Assembly (NCBI RefSeq): GCF_032854445.1
Contig: NW_027018096.1
Location: forward strand, 20,280 to 84,279
Direction of reading: 5' to 3'
DNA: 64,000 nt
DNA from: Liolophura sinensis
Lineage: Eukaryota; Mollusca; Polyplacophora; Chitonida; Chitonidae
Shown: positions 19,175 to 34,724 of the stretch, in pieces
How the letters are laid out: every line of letters starts with the position of its first letter
How positions within the stretch are numbered: the first letter of the stretch is position 1
Translations under genes and position numbers: made by a program
The notes under the pieces: generated by a model
What the model was told of the DNA's origin: nothing
Seen by the model: only the letters and a program-made list of their open reading frames with translations
Databases searched by the model: none

Positions 19175-20974
19175 AGCATTGGAACAGTTTTTCCACTTTT
19201 GGATTTTTGCCTGGTCTCTTTGCTAATTGAAATCGGCTACATTAACTATGTACAATCGCGACTGGTCATTACTATATTCAACTTTTCATTATAAGTTATG
19301 TGCCCTTCGGCAGCCCAGACGACGTCAAATCTTTGGGCCAAGCCCATTTAACTCACCCAACAAATGTCTTACTTCTAAGTCGAAGACAAACTCAATGTCT
19401 TTATCTACATGTAGAAAAACCACACCATTTCTATATAAAAAAAACACAAGGTACTTGATACAATCCGCTGTAAAAAGTACAATTGAACACTGACCCACAT
19501 CAATAAGGTGCCAAAGGATGCGCAATTGGGCCAGGCATCTCCAGCTGTTGAAAAATTGCAAATTTCCTTGGTTTCCATGGAGTAAGAGCCGTTGCTGGGC
19601 ACGTGATCTTGACATCATTGATTATTCATTTGTGGCTACAGCCAAAAGTATTGGTCGGAGAGCAACGCGGTTTGCACCATTCGATTTCTCGTCACAAAAT
19701 ACGTCGGATTAGCCTCTTACCAGCAGCATTGGAACAGTTTTTCTACTTTTGGATTTTTGCCTGGTCTTTTTGCGAATTGAAATCGGCTACATTAACTATG
19801 TACAATCGCGACTGGTCATTACTATATTCAACATTTCATTATAAGTTATGTGCCCTTCGGTAGCCCAGACGACGTCAAATCTTTGGGCCAAGCCCATTTA
19901 ACTCACCCAGCAAATGTCTTACTTCTAAGTCGAAGACAAACTTAATGTCTTTATCTACATGTAGAAAAACCACACCATTTGCATATAAAAAAAACACAAG
20001 GTACTTGATACAATCCGCTGTAAAAAGTACAATTGAACACTGACCCACATCAATAAGGTGCCAAAGGATGCGCAATTGGGCCAGGCATCTCCAGCTGTTG
20101 AAAAATTGCAAATTTCCTTGGTTTCCATGGAGTAAGAGCCGTTGCTGGGCACGTGATCTTGACATCATTGATTATTCATTTGTGGCTACAGCCAAAAGTA
20201 TTGGTTGGAGAGCAACGCGGTTTGCACCATTCGATTTCTCGTCACAAAATACGTCGGATTAGCCTCTTACCAGCAGCATTGGAACAGTTTTTCTACTTTT
20301 GGATTTTTGCCTGGTCTTTTTGCGAATTGAAATCGGCTACATTAACTATGTACAATCGCGACTGGTCATTACTATATTCAACTTTTCATTATAAGTTATG
20401 TGCCCTTCGGTAGCCCAGACGACGTCAAATCTTTGGGCCAAGCCCATTTAACTCACCCAACAAATGTCTTACTTCTAAGTCGAAGACAAACTCAATGTCT
20501 TTATCTACATGCATAAAAACCACACCATTTGTATATAAAAAAAACAAAAGGTACTTGATACAATCCGCTGTAAAAAGTACAATTGAACACTGACCCACAT
20601 CAATAAGGTGCCAAAGGATGCGCAATTGGGCCAGGCATCTCCAGCTGTTGAAAAATTGCAAATTTCCTTGGTTTCCATGGAGTAAGAGCCGTTGCTGGGC
20701 ACGTGATCTTGACATCATTGATTATTCATTTGTGGCTACAGCCAAAAGTATTGGTCGGAGAGCAACGCGGTTTGCACCATTCGATTTCTCGTCACAAAAT
20801 ACGTCGGATTAGCCTCTTACCAGCAGCATTGGAACAGTTTTTCTACTTTTGGATTTTTGCCTGGTCTTTTTGCTAATTGAAATCGGCTACATTAACTATG
20901 TACAATCGCGACTGGTCATTACTATATTCAACATTTCATTATAAGTTATGTGCCCTTCGGTAGCCCAGACGACG

Positions 20975-22624
20975 TCAAATCTTTGGGCCAAGCCCAATTA
21001 ACTCACCCACCAAATGTCTTACTTCTAAATCGAAGACAAACTCAATGTCTTTATCTACATGTAGAAAAACCACACCATTTGTATATAAAAAAAACAAAAG
21101 GTACTTGATACAATACGCTGTAAAAAGTACAATTGAACACTGACCCACATCAATAAGGTGCCAAAGGATGCGCAATTGGGCCAGGCATCTCCAGCTGTTG
21201 AAAAATTGCAAATTTCCTTGGTTTCCATGGAGTAAGAGCCGTTGCTGGGCACGTGATCTTGACATCATTGATTATTCATTTGTGGCTACAGCCAAAAGTA
21301 TTGGTCGGAGAGCAACGCGGTTTGCACCATTCGATTTCTCGTCACAAAATACGTCGGATTAGCCTCTTACCAGCAGCATTGGAACAGTTTTTCCACTTTT
21401 GGATTTTTGCCTGCTCATTTTGCTAATTGAAATCGGCTACATTAACTATGTACAATCGCGACTGGTCATTACTATATTCAACTTTTCATTATAAGTTATG
21501 TGCCCTTCGGTAGCCCAGACGACGTCAAATCTTTGGGCCAAGCCCATTTAACTCACCCAGCAAATGTCTTACTTCTAAGTCGAAGACAAACTCAATGTCT
21601 TTATCTACATGTAGAAAAACCACACCATTTGTATATAACAAAAACACAAGGTACTTGATACAATCCGCTGTAAAAAGTACAATTGAACACTGACCCACAT
21701 CAATAAGGCGCCAAAAGATGCGCAATTGGGCCAGGCATCTCCAGCTGTTGAAAAATTGCAAATTTCTATGGTTTCCATGGAGTAAGAGCCGTTGCTGGGC
21801 ACGTGATCTTGACATCATTGATTATTCATTTGTGGCTACAGCCAAAAGTATTGGTCGGAGAGCAACGCGGTTTGCACCATTCGATTTCTCGTCACAAAAT
21901 ACGTCGGATTAGCCTCTTACCAGCAGCATTGGAACAGTTTTTCTACTTTTGGATTTTTGCCTGGTCTTTTTGCGAATTGAAATCGGCTACATTAACTATG
22001 TACAATCGCGACTGGTCATTACTATATTCAACATTTCATTATAAGTTATGTGCCCTTCGGTAGCCCAGACGACGTCAAATCTTTGGGCCAAGCCCAATTA
22101 ACTCACCCACCAAATGTCTTACTTCTAAATCGAAGACAAACTCAATGTCTTTATCTACATGTAGAAAAACCACACCATTTGTATATAAAAAAAACAAAAG
22201 GTACTTGATACAATACGCTGTAAAAAGTACAATTGAACACTGACCCACATCAATAAGGTGCCAAAGGATGCGCAATTGGGCCAGGCATCTCCAGCTGTTG
22301 AAAAATTGCAAATTTCCTTGGTTTCCATGGAGTAAGAGCCGTTGCTGGGCACGTGATCTTGACATCATTGATTATTCACTTGTGGCTACAGCCAAAAGTA
22401 TTGGTCGGAGAGCAACGCGGTTTGCACCATTCGATTTCTCGTCACAAAATACGTCGGATTAGCCTCTTACCAGCAGCATTGGAACAGTTTTTCCACTTTT
22501 GGATTTTTGCCTGGTCTTTTTGCGAATTGAAATCGGCTACATTAACTATGTACAATCGCGACTGGTCATTACTATATTCAACATTTCATTATAAGTTATG
22601 TGCCCTTCGGTAGCCCAGACGACG
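20975..22624. repeat. Variant monomer duplicated 1,100 bp apart
   Basis: Units at 20975 and 22075 share a rare combination: CCCAATTAACTC, CACCCACCAAATG, CTAAATCG, and ATACAATACGC. The monomer between them (21525) is of another type with AAGGCGCC and TTTCTATGG. The two copies then differ near their ends (ATTTGTGG against ACTTGTGG, TGCTCATTTTGC against TGGTCTTTTTGC), which suggests later conversion. Confidence 0.75.
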
Positions 22625-25600
22625 TCAAATCTTTGGGCCAAGCCCATTTAACTCACCCAGCAAATGTCTTACTCCTAAGTCGAAGACAAACTCAATGTCT
22701 TTATCTACATGGAGAAAAACCACACCATTTGTATATAAAAAAAACACAAGGTACTTGATACAATCCGCTGTAAAAAGTACAATTGAACACTGACCCACAT
22801 CAATAAGGTGCCAAAGGATGCGCAATTGGGCCAGGCATCTCCAGCTGTTGAAAAATTGCAAATTTCCTTGGTTTCCATGGAGTAAGAGCCGTTGCTGGGC
22901 ACGTGATTTTGACATCATTGATTATTCATTTGTGGCTACAGCCAAAAGTATTGGTCGGAGAGCAACGCGGTTTGCACCATTCGATTTCTCGTCACAAAAT
23001 ACGTCGGATTAGCCTCTTACCAGCAGCATTGGAACAGTTTTTCTACTTTTGGATTTTTGCCTGGTCTTTTTGCGAATTGAAATCGGCTACATTAACTATG
23101 TACAATCGCGACTGGTCATTACTATATTCAACTTTTCATTATAAGTTATGTGCCCTTCGGTAGCCCAGACGACGTCAAATCTTTGGGCCAAGCCCATTTA
23201 ACTCACCCAGCAAATGTCTTACTTCTAAGTCGAAGACAAACTCAATGTCTTTATCTACATGTAGAAAAACCACACCATTTGTATATAAAAAAAACACAAG
23301 GTACTTGATACAATCCGCTGTAAAAAGTACAATTGAACACTGACCCACATCAATAAGGTGCCAAAGGATGCGCAATTGGGCCAGGCATCTCCAGCTGTTG
23401 AAAAATTGCAAATTTCCTTGGTTTCCATGGAGTAAGAGCCGTTGCTGGGCACGTGATCTTGACATCATTGATTATTCATTTGTGGCTACAGCCAAAAGTA
23501 TTGGTCGGAGAGCAACGCGGTTTGCACCATTCGATTTCTCGTCACAAAATACGTCGGATTAGCCTCTTACCAGCAGCATTGGAACAGTTTTTCCACTTTT
23601 GGATTTTTGCCTGGTCATTTTGGTAATTGAAATCGGCTACATTAACTATGTACAATCGCGACTGGTCATTACTATATTCAACATTTCATTATAAGTTATG
23701 TGCCCTTCGGTAGCCCAGACGACGTCAAATCTTTGGGCCAAGCCCATTTAACTCACCCAGCAAATGTCTTACTTCTAAGTCGAAGACAAACTCAATGTCT
23801 TTATCTACATGTAGAAAAACCACACCATTTGTATATAAAAAAACACAAGGTACTTGATACAGTCCGCTGTAAAAAGTACAATTGAACACTGACCCACATC
23901 AATAAGGCGCCAAAAGATGCGCAATTGGGCCAGGCATCTCCAGCTGTTGAAAAATTGCAAGTTTCTATGGTTTCCATGGAGTAAGAGCCGTTGCTGGGCA
24001 CGTGATCTTGACATCATTGATTATTCATTTGTGGCTACAGCCAAAAGTATTGGTCGGAGAGCAACGCGGTTTGCACCATTCGATTTCTCGTCACAAAATA
24101 CGTCGGATTAGCCTCTTACCAGCAGCATTGGAACAGTTTTTCTACTTTTGGATTTTTGCCTGGTCTTTTTGCGAATTGAAATCGGCTACATTAACTATGT
24201 ACAATCGCGACTGGTCATTACTATATTCAACTTTTCATTATAAGTTATGTGCCCTTCGGTAGCCCAGACGACGTCAAATCTTTGGGCCAAACCCATTTAA
24301 CTCACCCAGCAAATGTCTTACTTCTAAGTCGAAGACAAACTCAATGTCTTTATCTACATGTAGAAAAACCACACCATTTGTATATAAAAAAAACAAAAGG
24401 TACTTGATACAATCCGCTGTAAAAAGTACAATTGAACACTGACCCACATCAATAAGGTGCCAAAGGATGCGCAATTGGGCCAGGCATCTCCAGCTGTTGA
24501 AAAATTGCAAATTTCTATGGTTTCCATGGAGTAAGAGCCGTTGCTGGGCACGTGATCTTGACATCATTGATTATTCATTTGTGGCTACAGCCAAAAGTAT
24601 TGGTCGGAGAGCAACGCGGTTTGCACCATTCGATTTCTCGTCACAAAATACGTCGGATTAGCCTCTTACCAGCAGCATTGGAACAGTTTTTCTACTTTTG
24701 GATTTTTGCCTGGTCTTTTTGCTAATTGAAATCGGCTACATTAACTATGTACAATCGCGACTGGTCATTACTATATTCAACTTTTTCATTATAAGTTATG
24801 TGCCCTTCGGTAGCCCAGACGACGTCAAATCTTTGGGCCAAGCCCATTTAACTCACCCAGCAAATGTCTTACTTCTAAGTCGAAGACAAACTCAATGTCT
24901 TTATCTACATGTAGAAAAACCACACCATTTGTATATAAAAAAAACAAAAGGTACTTGATACAATCCGCTGTAAAAAGTACAATTGAACACTGACCCACAT
25001 CAATAAGGCGCCAAAGGATGCGCAATTGGGCCAGGCATCTCCAGCTGTTGAAAAATTGCAAATTTCCTTGGTTTCCATGGAGTAAGAGCCGTTGCTGGGC
25101 ACGTGATCTTGACATCATTGATTATTCATTTGTGGCTACAGCCAAAAGTATTGGTCGGAGAGCAACGCGGTTTGCACCATTCGATTTCTCGTCACAAAAT
25201 ACGTCGGATTAGCCTCTTACCAGCAGCATTGGAACAGTTTTTCCACTTTTGGATTTTTGCCTGGTCTTTTTGCTAATTGAAATCGGCTGCATTAACTATG
25301 TACAATCGCGAACTGGTCATTACTATATTCAACTTTTCATTATAAGTTATGTGCCCTTCGGTAGCCCAGACGACGTCAAATCTTTGGGCCAAGCCCATTT
25401 AACTCACCCAGCAAATGTCTTACTTCTAAGTCGAAGACAAACTCAATGTCTTTATCTACATGTAGAAAAACCACACCATTTGTATATAAAAAAAACAAAA
25501 GGTACTTGATACAATCCGCTGTAAAAGTACAATTGAACACTGACCCACATCAATAAGGTGCCAAAGGATGCGCAATTGGGCCAGGCATCTCCAGCTGTTG

Positions 25601-28600
25601 AAAAATTGCAAATTTCCTTGGTTTCCATGGAGTAAGAGCCGTTGCTGGGCACGTGATCTTGACATCATTGATTATTCATTTGTGGCTACAGCCAAAAGTA
25701 TTGGTCGGAGAGCAACGCGGTTTGCACCATTCGATTTCTCGTCACAAAATACGTCGGATTAGCCTCTTACCAGCAGCATTGGAACAGTTTTTCTACTTTT
25801 GGATTTTTGCCTGGTCTTTTTGGTAATTGAAATCGGCTACATTAACTATGTACAATCGCGACTGGTCATTACTATATTCAACTTTTCATTATAAGTTATG
25901 TGCCCTTCGGTAGCCCAGACGACGTCAAATCTTTGGGCCAAACCCATTTAACTCACCCAGCAAATGTCTTACTTCTAAGTCGAAGACAAACTCAATGTCT
26001 TTATCTACATGTAGAAAAACCACACCATTTGTATATAAAAAAAACACAAGGTACTTGATACAATCCGCTGTAAAAAGTACAATTGAACACTGACCCACAT
26101 CAATAAGGTGCCAAAGGATGCGTAATTGGGCCAGGCATCTCCAGCTGTTGAAAAATTGCAAATTTCCTTGGTTTCCATGGAGTAAGAGCCGTTGCTGGGC
26201 ACGTGATCTTGACATCATTGATTATTCATTTGTGGCTACAGCCAAAAGTATTGGTTGGAGAGCAACGCGGTTTGCACCATTCGATTTCTCGTCACAAAAT
26301 ACGTCGGATTAGCCTCTTACCAGCAGCATTGGAACAGTTTTTCCACTTTTGGATTTTTGCCTGGTCTTTTTGCGAATTGAAATCGGCTACATTAACTATG
26401 TACAATCGCGACTGGTCATTACTATATTCAACTTTTCATTATAAGTTATGTGCCCTTCGGTAGCCCAGACGACGTCAAATCTTTGGGCCAAGCCCATTTA
26501 TCTCACCCAGCAAATGTCTTACTTCTAAGTCGAAGACAAACTCAATGTCTTTATCTACATGTAGAAAAACCACACCATTTGTATATAAAAAAAACAAAAG
26601 GTACTTGATACAATCCGCTGTAAAAAGTACAATTGAACACTGACCCACATCAATAAGGTGCCAAAGGATGCGCAATTGGGCCAGGCATCTCCAGCTGTTG
26701 AAAAATTGCAAATTTCTATGGTTTCCATGGAGTAAGAGCCGTTGCTGGGCACGTGATCTTGACATCATTGATTATTCATTTGTGGCTACAGCCAAAAGTA
26801 TTGGTCGGAGAGCAGCGCGGTTTGCACCATTCGATTTCTCGTCACAAAATACGTCGGATTAGCCTCTTACCAGCAGCATTGGAACAGTTTTTCTACTTTT
26901 GGATTTTTGCCTGGTCTTTTTGCTAATTGAAATCGGCTGCATTAACTATGTACAATCGCGACTGGTCATTACTATATTCAACATTTCATTATAAGTTATG
27001 TGCCCTTCGGTAGCCCAGACGACGTCAAATCTTTGGGCCAAGCCCATTTAACTCACCCAGCAAATGTCTTACTTCTAAGTCGAAGACAAACTCAATGTCT
27101 TTATCTACATGTAGAAAAACCACACCATTTGTATATAAAAAAAACACAAGGTACTTGATACAACCCGCTGTAAAAAGTACAATTGAACACTGACCCACAT
27201 CAATAAGGTGCCAAAGGATGCGCAATTGGGCCAGGCATCTCCAGCTGTTGAAAAATTGCAAATTTCCTTGGTTTCCATGGAGTAAGAGCCGTTGCTGGGC
27301 ACGTGATCTTGACATCATTGATTATTCATTTGTGGCTACAGCCAAAAGTATTGGTCGGAGAGCAACGCGGTTTGCACCATTCGATTTCTCGTCACAAAAT
27401 ACGTCGGATTAGCCTCTTACCAGCAGCATTGGAACAGTTTTTCCACTTTTGGATTTTTGCCTGGTCTTTTTGCTAATTGAAATCGGCTGCATTAACTATG
27501 TACAATCGCGACTGGTCATTACTATATTCAACTTTTCATTATAAGTTATGTGCCCTTCGGTAGCCCAGACGACGTCAAATCTTTGGGTCAAGCCCATTTA
27601 ACTCACCCAACAAATGTCTTACTTCTAAGTCGAAGACAAACTCAATGTCTTTATCTACATGTAGAAAAACCACACCATTTGTATGTAAAAAAAACAAAAG
27701 GTACTTGATACAATCCGCTGTAAAAAGAACAATTGAACACTGACCCACATCAATAAGGTGCCAAAGGATGCGCAATTGGGCCAGGCATCTCCAGCTGTTG
27801 AAAAATTGCAAATTTCCTTGGTTTCCATGGAGTAAGAGCCGTTGCTGGGCACGTGATCTTGACATCATTGATTATTCATTTGTGGCTACAGCCAAAAGTA
27901 TTGGTCGGAGAGCAACGCGGTTTGCACCATTCGATTTCTCGTCACAAAATACGTCGGATTAGCCTCTTACCAGCAGCATTGGAACAGTTTTTCTACTTTT
28001 GGATTTTTGCCTGGTCTTTTTGCGAATTGAAATCGGCTGCATTAACTATGTACAATCGCGACTGGTCATTACTATATTCAACATTTCATTATAAGTTATG
28101 TGCCCTTCGGTAGCCCAGACGACGTCAAATCTTTGGGCAAAGCCCATTTAACTCACCCAGCAAATGTCTTACTTCTAAGTCGAAGACAAACTCAATGTCT
28201 TTATCTACATGTAGAAAAACCACACCATTTGTATATAAAAAAAACAAAAGGTACTTGATACAATCCGCTGTAAAAAGTACAATTGAACACTGACCCACAT
28301 CAATAAGGTGCCAAAGGATGCGCAATTGGGCCAGGCATCTCCAGCTGTTGAAAAATTCAAATTTCTATGGTTTCCATGGAGTAAGAGCCGTTGCTGGGCA
28401 CGTGATCTTGACATCATTGATTATTCATTTGTGGCTACAGCCAAAAGTATTGGTCGGAGAGCAACGCGGTTTGCACCATTCGATTTCTCGTCACAAAATA
28501 CGTCGGATTAGCCTCTTACCAGCAGCATTGGAACAGTTTTTCCACTTTTGGATTTTTGCCTGGTCTTTTTTGCTAATTGAAATCGGCTGCATTAACTATG

Positions 28601-31600
28601 TACAATCGCGACTGGTCATTACTATATTCAACTTTTCATTATAAGTTATGTGCCCTTCGGTAGCCCAGACGACGTCAAATCTTTGGGCCAAGCCCATTTA
28701 ACTCACCCAGCAAATGTCTTACTTCTAAGTCGAAGACAAACTCAATGTCTTTATCTACATGTAGAAAAACCACACCATTTGTATATAAAAAAAACACAAG
28801 GTACTTGATACAATCCGCTGTAAAAAGTACAATTGAACACTGACCCACATCAATAAGGTGCCAAAGGATGCGCAATTGGGCCAGGCATCTCCAGCTGTTG
28901 AAAAATTGCAAATTTCCTTGGTTTCCATGGAGTAAGAGCCGTTGCTGGGCACGTGATCTTGACATCATTGATTATTCATTTGTGGCTACAGCCAAAAGTA
29001 TTGGTCGGAGAGCAACGCGGTTTGCACCATTCGATTTCTCGTCACAAAATACGTCGGATTAGCCTTTTACCAGCAGCATTGGAACAGTTTTTCTACTTTT
29101 GGATTTTTGCCTGGTCTTTTTGCTAATTGAAATCGGCTACATTAACTATGTACAATCGCGACTGGTCATTACTATATTCAACATTTCATTATAAGTTATG
29201 TGCCCTTCGGTAGCCCAGACGACGTCAAATCTTTGGGCAAAGCCCATTTAACTCACCCAGCAAATGTCTTACTTCTAAGTCGAAGACAAACTCAATGTCT
29301 TTATCTACATGTAGAAAAACCACACCATTTGTATATAAAAAAACCACAAGGTACTTCATACAATCCGCTGTAAAAAGTACAATTGAACACTGACCCACAT
29401 CAATAAGGTGCCAAAGGATGCGCAATTGGGCCAGGCATCTCCAGCTGTTGAAAAATTGCAAATTTCCTTGGTTTCCATGGAGTAAGAGCCGTTGCTGGGC
29501 ACGTGATCTTGACATCATTGATTATTCACTTGTGGCTACAGCCAAAAGTATTGGTCGGAGAGCAACGCGGTTTGCACCATTCGATTTCTCGTCACAAAAT
29601 ACGTCGGATTAGTCTTTTACCAGCAGCATTGGAACAGTTTTTCCACTTTTGGATTTTTGCCTGGTCTTTTTGCTAATTGAAATCGGCTACATTAACTATG
29701 TACAATCGCGACTGGTCATTACTATATTCAACATTTCATTATAAGTTATGTGCCCTTCGGTAGCCCAGACGACGTCAAATCTTTGGGCCAAGCCCATTTA
29801 ACTCACCCAGCAAATGTCTTACTCCTAAGTCGAAGACAAACTCAATGTCTTTATCTACATGTAGAAAAACCACACCATTTGTATATAAAAAAAACACAAG
29901 GTACTTGATACAATCCGCTGTAAAAAGTACAATTGAACACTGACCCACATCAATAAGGTGCCAAAGGATGCGCAATTGGGCCAGGCATCTCCAGCTGTTG
30001 AAAAATTGCAAATTTCCTTGGTTTCCATGGAGTAAGAGCCGTTGCTGGGCACGTGATCTTGACATCATTGATTATTCATTTGTGGCTACAGCCAAAAGTA
30101 TTGGTCGGAGAGCAACGCGGTTTGCACCATTCGATTTCTCGTCACAAAATACGTCGGATTAGCCTCTTACCAGCAGCATTGGAACAGTTTTTCCACTTTT
30201 GGATTTTTGCCTGGTCATTTTGCAAATTGAAATCGGCTACATTAACTATGTACAATCGCGACTGGTCATTACTATATTCAACATTTCATTATAAGTTATG
30301 TGCCCTTCGGTAGCCCAGACGACGTCAAATCTTTGGGCAAAGCCCATTTAACTCACCCAGCAAATGTCTTACTTCTAAGTCGAAGACAAACTCAATGTCT
30401 TTATCTACATGTAGAAAAACCACACCATTTGTATATAAAAAAAACACAAGGTACTTGATACAATCCGCTGTAAAAAGTACAATTGAACACTGACCCACAT
30501 CAACAAGGTGCCAAAGGAAGCGCAATTGGGCCAGGCATCTCCAGCTGTTGAAAAATTGCAAATTTCCTTGGTTTCCATGGAGTAAGAGCCGTTGCTGGGC
30601 ACGTGATCTTGACATCATTGATTATTCATTTGTGGCTACAGCCAAAAGTATTGGTTGGAGAGCAACGCGGTTTGCACCATTCGATTTCTCGTCACAAAAT
30701 ACGTCGGATTAGCCTCTTACCAGCAGCATTGGAACAGTTTTTCTACTTTTGGATTTTTGCCTGGTCTTTTTGCTAATTGAAATCGGCTACATTAACTATG
30801 TACAATCGCGACTGGTCATTACTATATTCAACTTTTCATTATAAGTTATGTGCCCTTCGGTAGCCCAGACGACGTCAAATCTTTGGGCCAAGCCCATTTA
30901 ACTCACCCAGCAAATGTCTTACTTCTAAGTCGAAGACAAACTCAATGTCTTTATCTACATGTAGAAAAACCACACCATTTGTATATAAAAAAACCACAAG
31001 GTACTTGATACAATCCGCTGTAAAAAGTACAATTGAACACTGACCCACATCAATAAGGTGCCAAAGGATGCGCAATTGGGCCAGGCATCTCCAGCTGTTG
31101 AAAAATTGCAAATTTCCTTGGTTTCCATGGAGTAAGAGCCGTTGCTGGGCACGTGATCTTGACATCATTGATTATTCATTTGTGGCTACAGCCAAAAGTA
31201 TTGGTCGGAGAGCAACGCGGTTTGCACCATTCGATTTCTCGTCACAAAATACGTCGGATTAGCCTCTTACCAGCAGCATTGGAACAGTTTTTCTACTTTT
31301 GGATTTTTGCCTGGTCTTTTTGCGAATTGAAATCGGCTACATTAACTATGTACAATCGCGACTGGTCATTACTATATTCAACTTTTCATTATAAGTTATG
31401 TGCCCTTCGGTAGCCCAGACGACGTCAAATCTTTGGGCCAAGCCCATTTAACCCACCCAGCAAATGTCTTACTTCTAAGTCGAAGACAAACTCAATGTCT
31501 TTATCTACATGTAGAAAAACCACACCATTTGTATATAAAAAAAACACAAGGTACTTGATACAATCCGCTGTAAAAAGTACAATTGAACACTGACCCACAT

Positions 31601-32524
31601 CAATAAGGTGCCAAAGGATGCGCAATAGGGCCAGGCATCTCCAGCTGTTGAAAAATTGCAAATTTCCTTGGTTTCCATGGAGTAAGAGCCGTTGCTGGGC
31701 ACGTGATCTTGACATCATTGATTATTCATTTGTGGCTACAGCCAAAAGTATTGGTCGGAGAGCAACGCGGTTTGCACCATTCGATTTCTCGTCACAAAAT
31801 ACGTCGGATTAGCCTCTTACCAGCAGCATTGGAACAGTTTTTCCACTTTTGGATTTTTGCCTGGTCATTTTGCTAATAGAAATCGGCTACATTAACTATG
31901 TACAATCGCGACTGGTCATTACCATATTCAACATTTCATTATAAGTTATGTGCCCTTCGGTAGCCCAGACGACGTCAAATCTTTGGGCCAAGCCCATTTA
32001 ACTCACCCAGCAAATGTCTTACTTCTAAGTCGAAGACAAACTCAATGTCTTTATCTACATGTAGAAAAACCACACCATTTGTATATAAAAAAAACACAAG
32101 GTACTTGATACAACCCGCTGTAAAAAGTACAATTGAACACTGACCCACATCAATAAGGTGCCAAAGGATGCGCAATTGGGCCAGGCATCTCCAGCTGTTG
32201 AAAAATTGCAAATTTCTATGGTTTCCATGGAGTAAGAGCCGTTGCTGGGCACGTGATCTTGACATCATTGATTATTCATTTGTGGCTACAGCCAAAAGTA
32301 TTGGTCGGAGAGCAACGCGGTTTGCACCATTCGATTTCTCGTCACAAAATACGTCGGATTAGTCTCTTACCAGCAGCATTGGAACAGTTTTTCTACTTTT
32401 GGATTTTTGCCTGGTCTTTTTGCGAATTGAAATCGGCTACATTAACTATGTACAATCGCGACTGGTCATTACTATATTCAACTTTTCATTATAAGTTATG
32501 TGCCCTTCGGTAGCCCAGACGACG

Positions 32525-34174
32525 TCAAATCTTTGGGCCAAGCCCATTTAACTCACCCAGCAAATGTCTTACTTCTAAGTCGAAGACAAACTCAATGTCT
32601 TTATCTACATGTAGAAAAACCACACCATTTGTATATAAAAAAAACACAAGGTACTTGATACAATCCGCTGTAAAAAGTACAATTGAACACTGACCCACAT
32701 CAATAAGGTGCCAAAGGATGCGCAATTGGGCCAGGCATCTCCAGCTGTTGAAAAATTGCAAATTTCCTTGGTTTCCATGGAGTAAGAGCCGTTGCTGGGC
32801 ACGTGATCTTGACATCATTGATTATTCATTTGTGGCTACAGCCAAAAGTATTGGTCGGAGAGCAACGCGGTTTGCACCATTCGATTTCTCGTCACAAAAT
32901 ACGTCCGATTAGCTTCTTACCAGCAGCATTGGAACAGTTTTTCCACTTTTGGATTTTTGCCTGGTCTTTTTGCGAATTGAAATCGGGTACATTAGCTATG
33001 TACAATCGCGACTGGTCATTACTATATTCAATTTTTCATTATAAGTTATGTGCCCTTCGGTAGCCCAGACGACGTCAAATCTTTGGGCCAAGCCCATTTA
33101 ACTCACCCAACAAATGTCTTACTTCTAAGTCGAAGACAAACTCAATGTCTTTATCTACATGTAGAAAAACCACACCATTTGTATATAAAAAAAACAAAAG
33201 GTACTTGATACAATCCGCTGTAAAAAGTACAATTAAACACTGACCCACATCAATAAGGTGCCAAAGGATGCGCAATTGGGCCAGTCATCTCCAGCTGTTG
33301 AAAAATTGCAAATTTCCTTGGTTTCCATGGAGTAAGAGCCGTTGCTGGGCACGTGATCTTGACATCATTGATTATTCATTTGTGGCTACAGCCAAAAGTA
33401 TTGGTCGGAGAGCAACGCGGTTTGCACCATTCGATTTCTCGTCACAAAATACGTCGGATTAGCCTCTTACCAGCAGCATTGGAACAGTTTTTCTACTTTT
33501 GGATTTTTGCCTGGTCTTTTTGCTAATTGAAATCGGCTACATTAACTATGTACGATCGCGACTGGTCATTACTATATTCAACTTTTTATTATAAGTTATG
33601 TGCCCTTCGGTAGCCCAGACGACGTCAAATCTTTGGGCCAAGCCCATTTAACTCACCCAGCAAATGTCTTACTTCTAAGTCGAAGACAAACTCAATGTCT
33701 TTATCTACATGTAGAAAAACCACACCATCTGTATATAAAAAAAACACAAGGTACTTGATACAATCCGCTGTAAAAAGTACAATTGAACACTGACCCACAT
33801 CAATAAGGTGCCAAAGGATGCGCAATTGGGCCAGGCATCTCCAGCTGTTGAAAAATTGCAAATTTCCTTGGTTTCCATGGAGTAAGAGCCGTTGCTGGGC
33901 ACGTGATCTTGACATCATTGATTATTCATTTGTGGCTACAGCCAAAAGTATTGGTCGGAGAGCAACGCGGTTTGCACCATTCGATTTCTCGTCACAAAAT
34001 ACGTCGGATTAGCCTCTTACCAGCAGCATTGGAACAGTTTTTCTACTTTTGGATTTTTGCCTGGTCTTTTTGCGAATTGAAATCGGCTACATTAACTATG
34101 TACAATCGCGACTGGTCATTACTATATTCAACTTTTCATTATAAGTTATGTGCCCTTCGGTAGCCCAGACGACG
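32525..34174. repeat. Three-monomer block, first copy (offset 3,302 bp)
   Basis: Units at 32525, 33075 and 33625 match those at 35827, 36377 and 36927. Shared rare marks are ACGTCCGATTAGCTTC with ATCGGGTAC, then CAATTAAACAC with GTACGATCGC and CTTTTTATT, then CACCATCTGTATA. The copies differ only by private changes such as CCAGTCATC at about 33283. The first two units appear a third time at 62776-63875. Confidence 0.85.
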
Positions 34175-34724
34175 TCAAATCTTTGGGCCAAGCCCATTTA
34201 ACTCACCCAGCAAATGTCTTACTTCTAAGTCGAAGACAAACTCAATGTCTTTATCTACATGTAGAAAAACCACACCATTTGTATATAAAAAAAACACAAG
34301 GTACTTGATACAATCCGCTGTAAAAAGTACAATTGAACACTGACCCACATCAATAAGGTGCCAAAGGATGCGCAATAGGGCCAGGCATCTCCAGCTGTTG
34401 AAAAATTGCAAATTTCCTTGGTTTCCATGGAGTAAGAGCCGTTGCTGGGCACGTGATCTTGACATCATTGATTATTCATTTGTGGCTACAGCCAAAAGTA
34501 TTGGTCGGAGAGCAACGCGGTTTGCACCATTCGATTTCTCGTCACAAAATACGTCGGATTAGCCTCTTACCAGCAGCATAGGAACAGTTTTTCTACTTTT
34601 GGATTTTTGCCTGGTCTTTTTGCGAATTGAAATCGGCTACATTAACTATGTACAATCGCGACTGGTCATTACTATATTCAACATTTCATTATAAGTTATG
34701 TGCCCTTCGGTAGCCCAGACGACG

